This document shows, piece by piece, positions 18,531 through 27,614 of a DNA stretch of 40,967 nt (the first letter of the stretch is position 1; every line of letters begins with the position of its first letter). Both the position numbers and the translations under genes were made by a program. Source of the DNA: Bacteroidales bacterium (GTDB lineage Bacteria > Bacteroidota > Bacteroidia > Bacteroidales > UBA10428); assembly GCA_016931575.1 (NCBI GenBank), contig JAFGEO010000039.1, forward strand, positions 1-40,967, in the 5' to 3' direction. The notes beneath the pieces are model-generated. The model was not told the DNA's origin, searched no databases, and saw nothing but the letters and a program-made list of their open reading frames with translations.

Positions 18531-19775
18531 TTACGGCTGACACTCCTTGGGGTAGCATACAAAGTATTTCTTCTCGGAATGCTGAAGGTATGGGACATTC
18601 AGGATATCGGAAATTTCGGAGATATCTCTGATGCCCTCATTGGAAAGGATCTGGATCATGTCTTCGTGGCTGCTGAAAGCATTATTTGACAGCTCGCCGG
18701 AAGAAAGCAGGTAGGGAAGGGCCTCGTCTGTCAGTTTGTACCTGTCAAGGATGGCGCTTTTTAGCTTACTTATAAAGGCTTTCTCCGGAGGTTTCTCACT
18801 GATGCGGACAGATGGTAATTTCCGGTTTACGATGTTCCCGGCGAGATGAGCCAGGACCTTATCCGAATGATACTGCCATTCCTTTGAGGCTGAAATGATA
18901 TCGGTATCGTCCAGTTTGATGAATGCCTCAATCGTTTTATCCAGGTTCTTATCCAGGTTTCCGGCGTTGATGTTGTTGTAGAGGAAATAAGCCAGCGAGG
19001 GCGAACAGAAAAGTTCAGCCTTCATGTCAGCCAGGAGCTTGGCCCTCTTTAGCATGCGCACCAGCAGATTTTCTGCAGCGATAACAGTTTTGTGCAGGTA
19101 CACCTGCCAGTACATAAGCCTCCTGGCGATCAGGAATTTCTCCACGGAATAAATACCCTTCTTTTCAACTACCAGCATATCGTTGTACACATTCAGCATC
19201 TTAATGATCCTGTCCGTGCCGATGGTGCCTTCCGTAACCCCCGTATAAAAACTGTCGCGTTTTATATAGTCCAGCCGGTCCATATCCAGCTGACTGGTTA
19301 CCAGTTGGTGCAGGAACTTTTTCGGATAGGAATTTTTAAAAATATCAATGGCCATGTCCAGCCGCCCGGGATGACTTTCATTCAGCTTTTTCATCATCAG
19401 CCGCGACAGGTGCTCATGACTGATCCCTGCGATAATGCTTTCCTCCAGGGCGTGCGAAAACGGGCCATGACCGATATCATGCAGGAGGATGGCGATGTGC
19501 ACAGCCTCTTCTTCTTCCCGCGTGATTAGAATTTCCTTGGAGCGCAGGCTTTCAATTGCCAGTGTCATCAGGTGCAGCGCCCCGATGGTATGCTGAAAGC
19601 GGGTATGGGTGGCGCCGGGGTAAACATAATGCGTTAACCCAAGCTGTTTAATCCTCCGAAGGCGTTGAAAATAGGGGTGTTCAATAAGGTCAAAAATAAA
19701 ATCAGACGGGAGCGTGACAAATCCGTGCACCGGATCATTTATGATCTTCTTCTTATTTTTCCTTGCCTGATTCAA
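18531..19775 (-). CDS. HD-domain phosphohydrolase
   Basis: This 414-residue protein has an N-terminal HD domain of the dGTPase/SAMHD1-like type. The opening INDPVHGFV, HTRFQHTIG (His62), then LLHDIGHGPFSHALE (His99, Asp100, His103) provide metal-binding residues, with DRLDYIKRD further on. The C-terminal half is helical. The likely reaction is phosphohydrolysis of a nucleotide, but the substrate is not known. The start codon seems to be TTG (19773-19775), since no ATG lies upstream and the family's conserved INDPVHG comes soon after. The gene commonly precedes lpxD in Bacteroidota. Confidence 0.88.
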   Translation of the reverse strand: MNQARKNKKKIINDPVHGFVTLPSDFIFDLIEHPYFQRLRRIKQLGLTHYVYPGATHTRFQHTIGALHLMTLAIESLRSKEILITREEEEAVHIAILLHDIGHGPFSHALEESIIAGISHEHLSRLMMKKLNESHPGRLDMAIDIFKNSYPKKFLHQLVTSQLDMDRLDYIKRDSFYTGVTEGTIGTDRIIKMLNVYNDMLVVEKKGIYSVEKFLIARRLMYWQVYLHKTVIAAENLLVRMLKRAKLLADMKAELFCSPSLAYFLYNNINAGNLDKNLDKTIEAFIKLDDTDIISASKEWQYHSDKVLAHLAGNIVNRKLPSVRISEKPPEKAFISKLKSAILDRYKLTDEALPYLLSSGELSNNAFSSHEDMIQILSNEGIRDISEISDILNVPYLQHSEKKYFVCYPKECQP

Positions 19776-19875
19776 GATAGGAGTGTTTATACCTGCAAAG
19801 CTAATGACTCCCGGGTTTAATTAATAGATTTTTTTTCATTCATGTAAATTTCTTTTGTATTGATTACCAATATTT

Positions 19876-19905
19876 TTGTTGTTAAGCGGATATTTTGTAC
19901 CTTCG
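19876..19905 (+). promoter_or_regulatory. Promoter of the rimP-nusA-infB operon
   Basis: A TTG at 19876-19878 and TACCTTCG at 19898-19905 (one mismatch to TAnnTTTG) are separated by 19 bases, a good fit to the Bacteroidota promoter pattern. The start of transcription would fall near 19911, giving a leader of about 50 nt before rimP. Confidence 0.6.
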
Positions 19906-19926
19906 CCCCGCAAGGTGATTATCGTT

Positions 19927-19950
19927 TAGGGGACAACAGTCCCCTATTTT
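19927..19950 (+). promoter_or_regulatory. Attenuator-like hairpin in the rimP leader
   Basis: A perfect 8-bp stem TAGGGGAC / GTCCCCTA with the tetraloop AACA is followed by TTTT. It lies between the predicted transcription start and the rimP ATG at 19962. The U-tract is short, so it may be a weak terminator, a pause site or a translation-control hairpin. The downstream nusA makes transcript-level autoregulation plausible. Confidence 0.6.
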
Positions 19951-19961
19951 ATTGCTTAAAA

Positions 19962-20429
19962 ATGTTGTCAAAAGAAAAAATATTAGGATTGATCGAAGCT
20001 TTACTGACTGAAAAAGAGGTGTTTATCGTCTCGCTGGAAATCAGTACCGCAAACAAGATCAGGCTGATTATTGACAGCTTCAGGGGGGTAACTATTGACG
20101 ATTGTGTTGCGTTTAGCCGGGCAATTGAGCATAACCTGGACCGTGAAGAAGAGGATTTTGAGCTGGAGGTTTCTTCTGCAGGAATATCTGAACCTTTTCA
20201 AATCCGGGAACAATACCTTAAGAACCTGGGAAAGGATGTGGAAATCCAGCTTACCACAGGCGCGAAAGTTAGCGGCAAACTGGTTGAGGTAAAAGAAGAC
20301 GGATATATCGTCGAGCAGATAAAAAAAGTAACTGTCGAAGGGAAAAAGAAGAAACAAAGCATAAGCGAAAGCCTTAACTTTGTTTTTAGTGAAGGACATA
20401 AAGTGAGATTACAATTAAAATTTAAATAA
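19962..20429 (+). CDS. rimP: Ribosome maturation factor RimP
   Basis: RimP is needed for maturation of the 30S subunit. The longest frame starts at 19860, which would lie in the promoter. The ATG at 19962 (MLSKEKILGLIEALL) gives the normal 155 residues. The N-terminal alpha/beta domain includes DDCVAFSRAIEHNLD and the conserved FELEVSSAGISEPF, followed by a C-terminal SH3-like barrel with KVSGKLVEVKEDG. It is first in the conserved rimP-nusA-infB operon, 24 bases ahead of nusA. Confidence 0.94.
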   Translation: MLSKEKILGLIEALLTEKEVFIVSLEISTANKIRLIIDSFRGVTIDDCVAFSRAIEHNLDREEEDFELEVSSAGISEPFQIREQYLKNLGKDVEIQLTTGAKVSGKLVEVKEDGYIVEQIKKVTVEGKKKKQSISESLNFVFSEGHKVRLQLKFK

Positions 20430-20453
20430 CAACAGAAGTAATATTGATGAGAT

Positions 20454-21689
20454 ATGGAAAATATTAATCTGATCGACACATTCTCTGAGTTTAAAGAGCT
20501 TAAGAATATCGACAGGGCCACGATGATCTCTGTTCTGGAAGATGTTTTCCGGAGTATGTTGCAGAAGATTTTTGGCACAGATGAAAACTTTGATGTCATC
20601 ATTAACATTGATAAAGGTGACTTCGAGATCTGGAGAAACCGGGAAGTTGTGGATGATAACAATATTGAAGATTCCAATCTGCAGATTTCCCTGTCCGAAG
20701 CAAAAAAGATCGATGAAGACTATGAAGTTGGCGAGGACGTGACAGACGAGGTGAAATTTGCTGATTTTGGAAGAAGGGCAATCCTTGCCCTGAGGCAAAA
20801 CCTTACCGCCCGCATCCTGGATCTTGAAAAGAATAATGTATTTCTCAAATATAGCGACCGCATCGGTGAGATCATCACCGGCGAAGTATACCAGGTATGG
20901 AAACGAGAGATCCTGGTCCTGGATGAGGAAGCCAACGAGCTGATTCTTCCCAAATCGGAGCAGATACCCTCTGACTATTTCAGAAAAGGCGACAGCATCC
21001 GGGCAGTGGTAATCCGCGTGGAAATGAGGAACAACACCCCGCTGATCATCCTTTCCCGTACCTCTCCTGTTTTTCTCGAGAGGTTATTCGAGCTGGAAGT
21101 TCCTGAGATCTTTGATGGCCTCATCACCATTAAAAAGATCGTTAGGGTACCCGGTGAACGCGCTAAAGTGGCCGTCGAATCATACGACGAACGGATTGAC
21201 CCGGTTGGGGCCTGTGTTGGAATGAAGGGATCCCGTATTCATGGCATCGTCCGGGAATTGAAAAACGAAAACATCGACGTTATCAACTTTACCAATAATA
21301 TTCAGCTTTTTATTACCCGTGCCTTAAGCCCGGCAAAAATCACCTCGATAAAGCTTAACCAGGAAAACAAGACCGCTGAGGTTTACCTGAAACCCAATGA
21401 GGTGTCACTGGCTATCGGTAAAGGGGGACTGAACATTAAGCTGGCCAGTCAGCTGACGGGTTACGAGATCGATGTTTACCGCGAAGGAACATCAGATGAT
21501 GAGGATGTCAACCTGGAAGAATTTGCCGATGAAATTGATAGCTGGATCCTGGATGAACTTAAAGCTGTAGGTTGTGATACCGCTAAAAGTGTATTGGAGC
21601 TTACCGTTAAGGACCTGGTGAAGAGGACCGACCTCGAAGAGGAAACCATCGCAGAGGTGATGAAAATTTTACGTTCTGAATTTGAATAA
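20454..21689 (+). CDS. nusA: Transcription termination/antitermination factor NusA
   Basis: NusA binds RNA polymerase and nascent RNA to control pausing and termination. The 411-residue protein has the NusA N-terminal domain (about 1-125), an S1 domain (about 130-200, containing GEIITGEVYQVWKREILVL), and two KH domains with VGACVGMKGSRIHGIVREL and LAIGKGGLNIKLASQLTG. The C-terminal end (about 370-411) is one short helix-hairpin-helix-like segment instead of the two acidic repeats of E. coli NusA, as is usual in Bacteroidota. It may autoregulate the operon through the leader hairpin. Confidence 0.96.
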   Translation: MENINLIDTFSEFKELKNIDRATMISVLEDVFRSMLQKIFGTDENFDVIINIDKGDFEIWRNREVVDDNNIEDSNLQISLSEAKKIDEDYEVGEDVTDEVKFADFGRRAILALRQNLTARILDLEKNNVFLKYSDRIGEIITGEVYQVWKREILVLDEEANELILPKSEQIPSDYFRKGDSIRAVVIRVEMRNNTPLIILSRTSPVFLERLFELEVPEIFDGLITIKKIVRVPGERAKVAVESYDERIDPVGACVGMKGSRIHGIVRELKNENIDVINFTNNIQLFITRALSPAKITSIKLNQENKTAEVYLKPNEVSLAIGKGGLNIKLASQLTGYEIDVYREGTSDDEDVNLEEFADEIDSWILDELKAVGCDTAKSVLELTVKDLVKRTDLEEETIAEVMKILRSEFE

Positions 21690-21707
21690 TAAACAGTATA
21701 TTAGCGC

Positions 21708-21730
21708 AATGTCTTAGATTTTAAGGCATT
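21708..21730 (+). promoter_or_regulatory. Hairpin between nusA and infB
   Basis: AATGTCTTA and TAAGGCATT form a 9-bp stem with one G-U pair and a 5-base loop, followed by TTC. It is in the 65-bp nusA-infB spacer, 25 bases before the infB ATG. It could tune read-through, mRNA processing or infB translation. Confidence 0.4.
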
Positions 21731-21754
21731 TTCGATCGAAAAGGAAATTATTTT

Positions 21755-24643
21755 ATGGCAGAAAGCAAGGCTACACGGCTTAGTAAAATTGCAAGGGAGT
21801 TAAATGTTGGGATCTCAACAATTGTTGAATTTCTCAATAAAAAGGGTCAGAAGGTTGATTCTAATCCTAACACAAAAATTTCGCCTGAGCTATATGAAAT
21901 GCTGATTGAAGAATTCAGCTCCGATATCTCTATCAAAAAGGAATCGGAAAGGCTGAATCTTAAGCATATCAAGGAACAGCAGCAATCAGTGTCTATCAAT
22001 GATGTTGAGCATGTTCAGGATAATTCCGGTAAGGAGCAGGAGGAATTCCTTGTAAAGGATAACCAGGCTGCCGGAAACATTTTTGAATCCTCCAGGCCGG
22101 AAGTGGCCAGGCCTAAAATTATTGGCAAGATCGATATCGATAAGAAACCTGCTCCCCCGGAGAAAGTGGAGGTTAAGGAAGAAAAAGCCGGGGAACCACC
22201 CGCAGAAAAGGCTGAAAAGCCTGAAGCTAAAAAGGAAGAGATTCCCGGGAAGGTTGAGGAGAAGGAACCGGAATCAAAGGTGAAGGTGCTTGGGAAAATC
22301 GACCTCGATGCGATGAATCAGTCTACACGGCCTGCCCGAAAGGAAAAAGCTGAGCAAAAAGAAGAACCTGCCGAAGAAAAACCCCGGGCTGAAGAAAAAC
22401 CGGCTGAAGAACCTCCTAAATCAGAAGAAAAGCCCAAAGAGGAGCCTGTTCAACCAAAGATTGAAGAAAAAGCTGAAGGGAAAAGGGATGAACATATCAT
22501 CAGGGCTAAGGTTCAAAGACTTACCGGCCCAACAGTAGTCGGTAAAATGGTACTTCCTGAGAAACAAAGCAAAAGCGATTCCAGTGAAGGCAGCGCTGCC
22601 GATCGAAAGAAAAAGCGGAAGCGGATCAGGAAGGATAAGGAACGGGTAAAGGTGGATTCCCGGACGCCGGAGCGTACAGATACAAGTGCTGCCAGCAAGG
22701 ACAGTGGAAAGAAGAAACGTAAAACCAAATCACTCAAGCCTGAAATCAGCGAGGAAGATGTACAGAAGCAGATCAAGGATACCCTTGCCCGCCTGACCAA
22801 GAGTAAATCAAAAGGATCGAAATACCGCAGGGAAAAGCGTGATGCCGTAAGCCTGCGTTTGCAGGAAGAGCACGATAAGGAAGAACTGCAGAAGAACATT
22901 CTGAAAGTTACCGAATTCGTTTCTGTTAACGAGTTGGCCACCATGATGAGTGTTTCTGCTACAGAGATTATTTCAACCTGTATGGGGCTTGGACTTTTCG
23001 TATCCATCAACCAGAGGCTCGATGCTGAAACCATGGCCCTGCTTGCTGAAGAGTTCGGTTTCGAGCTGGAGTTTATCAGCGTTGAAGTCCTCGAGTCTAT
23101 ACACGAAGAAGAAGATACAGAGGATCAACTGACCGACAGACCACCCATCGTAACGGTTATGGGTCATGTCGACCATGGTAAAACCAAGCTGCTGGATTAT
23201 ATCCGGAGTGCAAACGTGGTTGCCGGGGAGGCCGGAGGGATCACACAGCATATCGGTGCCTATAGCGTAAACCTCGAAGGCGGAAAGAAGATCACTTTCC
23301 TCGATACGCCCGGTCATGAGGCTTTTACGGCTATGCGTGCCAGGGGTGCCCAGATTACCGATGTTGCCATCATCGTTGTGGCGGCAGATGACGGGATCAT
23401 GCCCCAGACTGTCGAAGCCATCAACCATGCACAGGCGGCCGGAGTGCCCATGATATTTGCTATCAACAAGATTGATAAACCAACCGCCAATCCTGAAAAG
23501 ATTAAGGAGGAACTGGCCAATATGAATATCCTTGTCGAAGATTGGGGTGGAAAATACCAGTCGCAGGATATTTCAGCCAAAAGCGGACTCAATATTCCGG
23601 AATTGCTTGAGAAGGTCCTGCTTGAAGCAGAACTCCTGGAACTTAAAGCCAATTCCGATAAGCGTGCAACCGGTACTGTAGTGGAATCGGCCCTTGATAA
23701 AGGACGCGGATATACAACCACAATCCTGGTGCAGGCCGGAACCCTGAAATTGGGCGATATTGTGCTGGCAGGAACCCACATGGGGAAAGTCAAGGCAATG
23801 TACAATGAACGTGGGAAGGAGATCAGCATTGCCGGCCCTTCTGAGCCCGCTATGATACTCGGACTTAACGGAGCCCCGCAGGCTGGTGATAAGTTCAATG
23901 TGATGAGCACGGAGAAAGAAGCCAAGGAAATCGCCAATAAGCGTGAACAGCTTCAACGTGAGCAGGGCAGAAGGACACAGAAACATATTACGCTTGACGA
24001 AATCGGGCGCCGGATCGCTATCGGAAACTTCCAGGAACTGAATGTCATTGTTAAAGGTGATGTGGACGGTTCAGTGGAAGCCCTATCCGATTCGCTGATC
24101 AAACTCTCTACCGAAGAGATCCAGGTGAATATCAAACATAAAGCCGTAGGCCAGATCTCCGAAGCAGATATCCTGCTGGCGGCAGCATCGAATGCCATCG
24201 TCGTAGGATTCCAGGTTCGTCCGTCTCTTTCTGCCAGGAAGCTGGCTGAAAAAGAAGAGATCGACATTCGCCTGTACTCCATCATTTACGATGCCATTGA
24301 TGAGATCAGATCAGCGATGGAAGGTATGCTTTCGCCTGAGATCAAGGAGAAAATCGTTGCTACACTTGAAATTCAGGAAGTTTTCAGGATTACCAAGGTG
24401 GGAACCGTTGCCGGTTGTATCGTCAGGGAAGGAAAGATCAAAAGGGACAACCAGGTCAGGATCATTCGCGATGGTATCGTGATCTATGCCGGCGAGCTGG
24501 GATCACTGAAACGCTTTAAGGATGAAGCCAAGGAGGTGGTCAGCGGACTGGAATGCGGGTTGAACATCGTTAACTTCAACGATATCAAACCCGGAGACAT
24601 GGTCGAAGCTTATGAAACTTTCGAAGTGAAGAAGACTTTGTAG
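21755..24643 (+). CDS. infB: Translation initiation factor IF-2
   Basis: IF-2 is the GTPase that brings initiator tRNA to the 30S subunit. The 962-residue protein has an N-terminal IF2_N domain (about 5-55) and a long charged linker (about 60-390) rich in K, E and P. The G domain has G1 GHVDHGKT (471-478), DTPGH (518-522) and NKID (572-575), followed by domains II, III and the C-terminal fMet-tRNA binding domain ending ETFEVKKTL. The linker carries repeated GKIDxD-like motifs at about 121-129 and 178-185, with a weaker one at 261-267. It ends the operon before a strong terminator. Confidence 0.97.
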   Translation: MAESKATRLSKIARELNVGISTIVEFLNKKGQKVDSNPNTKISPELYEMLIEEFSSDISIKKESERLNLKHIKEQQQSVSINDVEHVQDNSGKEQEEFLVKDNQAAGNIFESSRPEVARPKIIGKIDIDKKPAPPEKVEVKEEKAGEPPAEKAEKPEAKKEEIPGKVEEKEPESKVKVLGKIDLDAMNQSTRPARKEKAEQKEEPAEEKPRAEEKPAEEPPKSEEKPKEEPVQPKIEEKAEGKRDEHIIRAKVQRLTGPTVVGKMVLPEKQSKSDSSEGSAADRKKKRKRIRKDKERVKVDSRTPERTDTSAASKDSGKKKRKTKSLKPEISEEDVQKQIKDTLARLTKSKSKGSKYRREKRDAVSLRLQEEHDKEELQKNILKVTEFVSVNELATMMSVSATEIISTCMGLGLFVSINQRLDAETMALLAEEFGFELEFISVEVLESIHEEEDTEDQLTDRPPIVTVMGHVDHGKTKLLDYIRSANVVAGEAGGITQHIGAYSVNLEGGKKITFLDTPGHEAFTAMRARGAQITDVAIIVVAADDGIMPQTVEAINHAQAAGVPMIFAINKIDKPTANPEKIKEELANMNILVEDWGGKYQSQDISAKSGLNIPELLEKVLLEAELLELKANSDKRATGTVVESALDKGRGYTTTILVQAGTLKLGDIVLAGTHMGKVKAMYNERGKEISIAGPSEPAMILGLNGAPQAGDKFNVMSTEKEAKEIANKREQLQREQGRRTQKHITLDEIGRRIAIGNFQELNVIVKGDVDGSVEALSDSLIKLSTEEIQVNIKHKAVGQISEADILLAAASNAIVVGFQVRPSLSARKLAEKEEIDIRLYSIIYDAIDEIRSAMEGMLSPEIKEKIVATLEIQEVFRITKVGTVAGCIVREGKIKRDNQVRIIRDGIVIYAGELGSLKRFKDEAKEVVSGLECGLNIVNFNDIKPGDMVEAYETFEVKKTL

Positions 24644-24666
24644 AAAATATACACACTAGTATATTG

Positions 24667-24692
24667 GGCCCGCTAAAACGGGCCTTTTTTTT
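24667..24692 (+). terminator. Intrinsic terminator of the rimP-nusA-infB operon
   Basis: A perfect GGCCCG / CGGGCC stem with loop CTAAAA is followed by eight T. It lies 24 bases after the infB stop codon. Confidence 0.95.
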
Positions 24693-24943
24693 GTTTAGGT
24701 GTTGACAGGTTTAGAGGGTTGATGGGAGGTTGGTGGGATTGAGTAACTGCATCGCCGTCGGCAAGCCTATGGCCTCCGAGGGACGGTTTTGCCTGAGCTT
24801 AATTGCCCTGGGTTCGGCTAAAGGTGGTTTGTTCAAATCCCCTGAAATCATCCTCGATCCGGAATCATAAAAAAAAGTTCAATTGAAGGATATCTTGCAG
24901 CTACTTTGCGTACTTTGCAGAAACCATACTGTTTCCTGTTTGC
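24693..24943. other. Intergenic stretch between infB and queG, no gene seen
   Basis: The stretch is G-rich on the plus strand near 24700-24750, then has a mixed segment with weakly complementary CCGTC and GACGG (about 24752-24786). No tRNA cloverleaf fits despite a TTCAAATCCCC-like string. Close to queG a direct repeat of TACTTTGC (24902-24909, 24911-24918) resembles imperfect -7 elements and may mark the queG promoter. Confidence 0.35.
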
Positions 24944-25882
24944 ATGCAAAAAAAAGAAATCTCCGAAAAAATCCGTGGGCTGGCCCTCGATCTGGGATTC
25001 ACAGCCTGCGGATTTGCCCCTGCCGCTCCCCTGGCTGAAGATGCCGGGCGACTCAGGCAATGGATTGACAAGGGCATGCATGCCGGCATGGGTTACATGG
25101 AAAATCATTTTGAAAAGCGAACGCATCCTGCATCTCTTGTGGAAGGGGCAAAATCCGTGATTGTGGTACTGCTGAATTATTATCCGGAAGTCCCGCTACC
25201 GGAAGAGGATAGGCTTGTTATTTCAAAGTATGCCCGCGGCAGGGATTATCATAAGATTATGAAAACGCTTCTGAAAAAGCTCCATACGCTCATCAACGCG
25301 GAGGTAATGCCCATGCAGGGCAGGGCTTTTGCAGATTCAGCGCCTGTGCTGGAACGGGCCCTTGCCCGGGAAGCCGGACTGGGATGGATCGGAAAGAACG
25401 GCAACCTTATCGTACCGAAAGCCGGGTCGTACTTTTTTATCGGGGAGCTGATCGTGGATGCTGAACTGGAATACGGGAGTCCCATTCCGGATCGCTGCGG
25501 GGATTGTACCCGCTGTATTGAGGCCTGTCCCACCGGGGCGATCATCACACCCGGTGTGGTAGATAGCCGCAGGTGCATTTCTTACTGGACGATCGAGCAT
25601 TCCGGACCAATTGATCCCACGCTGAAGGGAAAGTTTAACGGACGTATCTTTGGCTGTGATATCTGCCAGGACGTATGCCCGTGGAACAGGAAATCAATAG
25701 CTACCAGTATCAGCGGCTTCAGGCCTTCTGCAGCGCTTATAGCTCTTGCAGAGCGAAACTGGGAAGGGATTACGGAAGAAGAATTCGGGGAGGTCTTTAA
25801 TGGCACAGCCGTGAAACGAACCAAATATGAAGGCTTCCTGCGGAATATCCGGTTCCTGTCAGCTGACGAATCCCCGGAGTAA
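24944..25882 (+). CDS. queG: Epoxyqueuosine reductase QueG
   Basis: QueG uses cobalamin and two 4Fe-4S clusters for the last step of queuosine synthesis in tRNA. The 312-residue protein has an N-terminal cobalamin-binding domain, the conserved FADSAPVLERALA segment with probable catalytic Asp131, and AGLGWIGKNGNL. The Fe-S motifs are CGDCTRCIEACPTGAI and CDICQDVCPWNRK, with CISYWTIEH between them. The C-terminal HEAT-like region of the longest homologues is absent, as in other short QueG proteins. It stands alone on the plus strand. Confidence 0.95.
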   Translation: MQKKEISEKIRGLALDLGFTACGFAPAAPLAEDAGRLRQWIDKGMHAGMGYMENHFEKRTHPASLVEGAKSVIVVLLNYYPEVPLPEEDRLVISKYARGRDYHKIMKTLLKKLHTLINAEVMPMQGRAFADSAPVLERALAREAGLGWIGKNGNLIVPKAGSYFFIGELIVDAELEYGSPIPDRCGDCTRCIEACPTGAIITPGVVDSRRCISYWTIEHSGPIDPTLKGKFNGRIFGCDICQDVCPWNRKSIATSISGFRPSAALIALAERNWEGITEEEFGEVFNGTAVKRTKYEGFLRNIRFLSADESPE

Positions 25883-25915
25883 GTCAGGCTTCCTTAATAA
25901 TAAGGCTACAAAAAA

Positions 25916-25958
25916 CCTCATCCCGTTGTAAAATCGCAAAACTCACTTTGGGATGAGG
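25916..25958 (-). terminator. Long hairpin between queG and the small lipoprotein gene
   Basis: CCTCATCCC (25916-25924) and GGGATGAGG (25950-25958) are perfect 9-bp complements around a 25-base loop. On the minus strand the stem is followed by six T, so it has terminator form in that direction. On the plus strand it may still protect the 3' end of the queG mRNA. Confidence 0.5.
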
Positions 25959-25986
25959 CTAAACAAATGTTTAATCGTTAAAATTG

Positions 25987-26301
25987 ATGAGAATGAGACA
26001 ATTAATTTTTTCGTTATGTTTTTTTGTAATTTTAGGTTCATGTAATAAGGATGATATAAAAGAAAGGTATATTATCAATAAAAAACAGATGTTTCAGGTA
26101 AGAGATGAGGTATACAAGGTTTTTGATATTGGAATGGTAGTTAGTTCAATTGATAATATCAAATTGCTTAAGGCATATTGCAGAAACGACTTCCTGTTAA
26201 AAGGTGGTTGTCCAATAGTTTTAAACTTATTCTATCCTCACGATGAAAAAGATAATCGTATTATTTTGTTTCCTGGGAATATGTTTGGTCACAACTTCTA
26301 A
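25987..26301 (+). CDS. Small predicted lipoprotein of unknown function
   Basis: Starting at ATG 25987 (a TTG precedes it in frame), this 104-residue protein has a lipoprotein signal with lipobox near LGSC at residues 15-18, then a charged region (NKDDIKERYIINKKQ). It does not match a known family to my eye. Its last 59 bases overlap the start of another exported reading frame in a different frame, so its present stop may not be the original one. Together the two look like a decaying pair of accessory genes. Confidence 0.55.
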   Translation: MRMRQLIFSLCFFVILGSCNKDDIKERYIINKKQMFQVRDEVYKVFDIGMVVSSIDNIKLLKAYCRNDFLLKGGCPIVLNLFYPHDEKDNRIILFPGNMFGHNF

Positions 26302-26532
26302 TGACAGAAGTAAGTTATACCCACTGGAAATTAAAATTGGGATAAACCAGGCAGTTAATCCCGATGATGCTGATCCTAAAATTGGAGCTGGATTAGATGT
26401 TTACTGAATTTCCCTGCAGTAGGAAATAGATTTCAGATTACCAGTTAATATCATGGATTGTTTTCTCATCAAATCACCATTAATAATCCCCATGTACGAT
26501 ACTTTGAAATTCAGCTTGGAATCTTTGAATGA
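26243..26532 (+). pseudogene. Remnant of an outer-membrane beta-barrel protein gene
   Basis: ATG 26243 opens a frame with a clear signal peptide (MKKIIVLFCFLGICLV) and LEIKIGINQAV then IGAGLDVY, stopping at TGA 26405-26407. In the +1 frame sense continues at once as LNFPAVGNRFQITS, a stop, then HGLFSHQITINNP and VRYFEIQLGIFE to TGA 26530-26532. The last strand ends in the aromatic or hydrophobic pattern seen at the end of outer-membrane barrels. The total is too short for a barrel, so both a frameshift and an internal deletion are implied. An alternative is a genuine 54-residue exported peptide. Confidence 0.55.
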
Positions 26533-26547
26533 TGAAAATTAATGATT

Positions 26548-27540
26548 CTACAGGATCAATGAGAGGACGAAAACGATGAGCACTGAAACGGCAACACCGG
26601 CAAGGAGTTGTATCAGAATGGTCTTAGCCGAGAATATTTTAAGCTTCCCGGGATCTCCCAGCTGGTTGTAGATGCTTACCAGCTCATCGCGATCCTTCAC
26701 AGTGGTATAACAACCCGGACTGTCAGCTACGTAATGCTGAGCGTAAGGGAAACAGATTACTTTAACGGGCTCTGATTCTGCCAGCCCGGGGAAAAGGGTG
26801 TTTTTGCTAATGCTTACATCTTCGGTGGGTATATCCAGGGCTTCAGCTACTTCCGCCGGATCAAATATCACCGCAAAAGGCCTGTAATCTCCACCTGCCA
26901 GTTTCTGGCTATGGGCAATTGAAGTGTTCCCCATGAGCCACAGATTTTGATCCAGTTTCCGAAGCTTCCCCCTCTTAATATTGCCCCTGAGCGTGAATTG
27001 CCTGCTCGTCTTTTTTTCCTTCATATCCACAAAGATATCTCCTTTGGCACTTGTCGTGAAAACAGCTTTTTCGCAATTTGGATTCGTTATCCCTTTGGGA
27101 GGCAAGGCGATAAGGGTATTGCTAAGAATTTCAATGAAAATAAAGGACAAAAGCCCGGATTCTTTATCGGTTGCGATAAGGTAACATTCCTGCCTGGCAC
27201 CCCAGAAACTGCTTGCACGCGTGCCCAGATTTCCAATTCCCATGAAGAAATCAGGTTCGTCATCCTCAAAGAGTTTTGTCCGGGCAAGCTCATACCGTTC
27301 GGGAAGCATCTTCCTGGCAGCTTCAATATCTTTAAGCCTGAAGAATAAAAATAAACTATAGGGCTCAATAACAAATCCTATGCGGGGAGTTTTTTTTGCT
27401 GCATGCAGGAGCAATCTTTTCATGATCGGCGATGGCAGGATCCCTTTGAGTTTTTGCAGGAAAAGCAGATCGCTGACAGCCATCGGGTCGATTAGGCTTT
27501 CAACTCCTTTAATGAATTGTTCATCGTCATGAATATGCAT
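26548..27540 (-). CDS. Unrecognised protein with C-terminal membrane anchor
   Basis: This 330-residue protein has no signal peptide. Its central part (about 60-240) alternates hydrophobic strands, with LPERYELARTKLFEDDEPDFFMG and FWGARQECYLIATDK segments loosely reminiscent of acetoacetate-decarboxylase-like folds, a comparison I hold weakly. The last 25 residues (ILIQLLAGVAVSVLIVFVLSLIL region) form one strong transmembrane helix, so the protein is probably tail-anchored with its main domain in the cytoplasm. It seems monocistronic. The function is not assigned. Confidence 0.75.
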   Translation of the reverse strand: MHIHDDEQFIKGVESLIDPMAVSDLLFLQKLKGILPSPIMKRLLLHAAKKTPRIGFVIEPYSLFLFFRLKDIEAARKMLPERYELARTKLFEDDEPDFFMGIGNLGTRASSFWGARQECYLIATDKESGLLSFIFIEILSNTLIALPPKGITNPNCEKAVFTTSAKGDIFVDMKEKKTSRQFTLRGNIKRGKLRKLDQNLWLMGNTSIAHSQKLAGGDYRPFAVIFDPAEVAEALDIPTEDVSISKNTLFPGLAESEPVKVICFPYAQHYVADSPGCYTTVKDRDELVSIYNQLGDPGKLKIFSAKTILIQLLAGVAVSVLIVFVLSLIL

Positions 27541-27614
27541 GGATCAGGGCTTTCACGGTTGATAATTAGTCACATAAATGTAACAGATAGTTTCTTTGTC
27601 TGTGTCGATAAAGA

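Noticed and set aside
22140-22500. Low-complexity K/E/P-rich part of infB considered as a frameshift or foreign insert
   Set aside because: The frame is continuous and such charged linkers are usual in IF-2.
24750-24850. tRNA-like TTCAAATCCCC string
   Set aside because: No acceptor stem, anticodon stem or D-arm could be paired around it.
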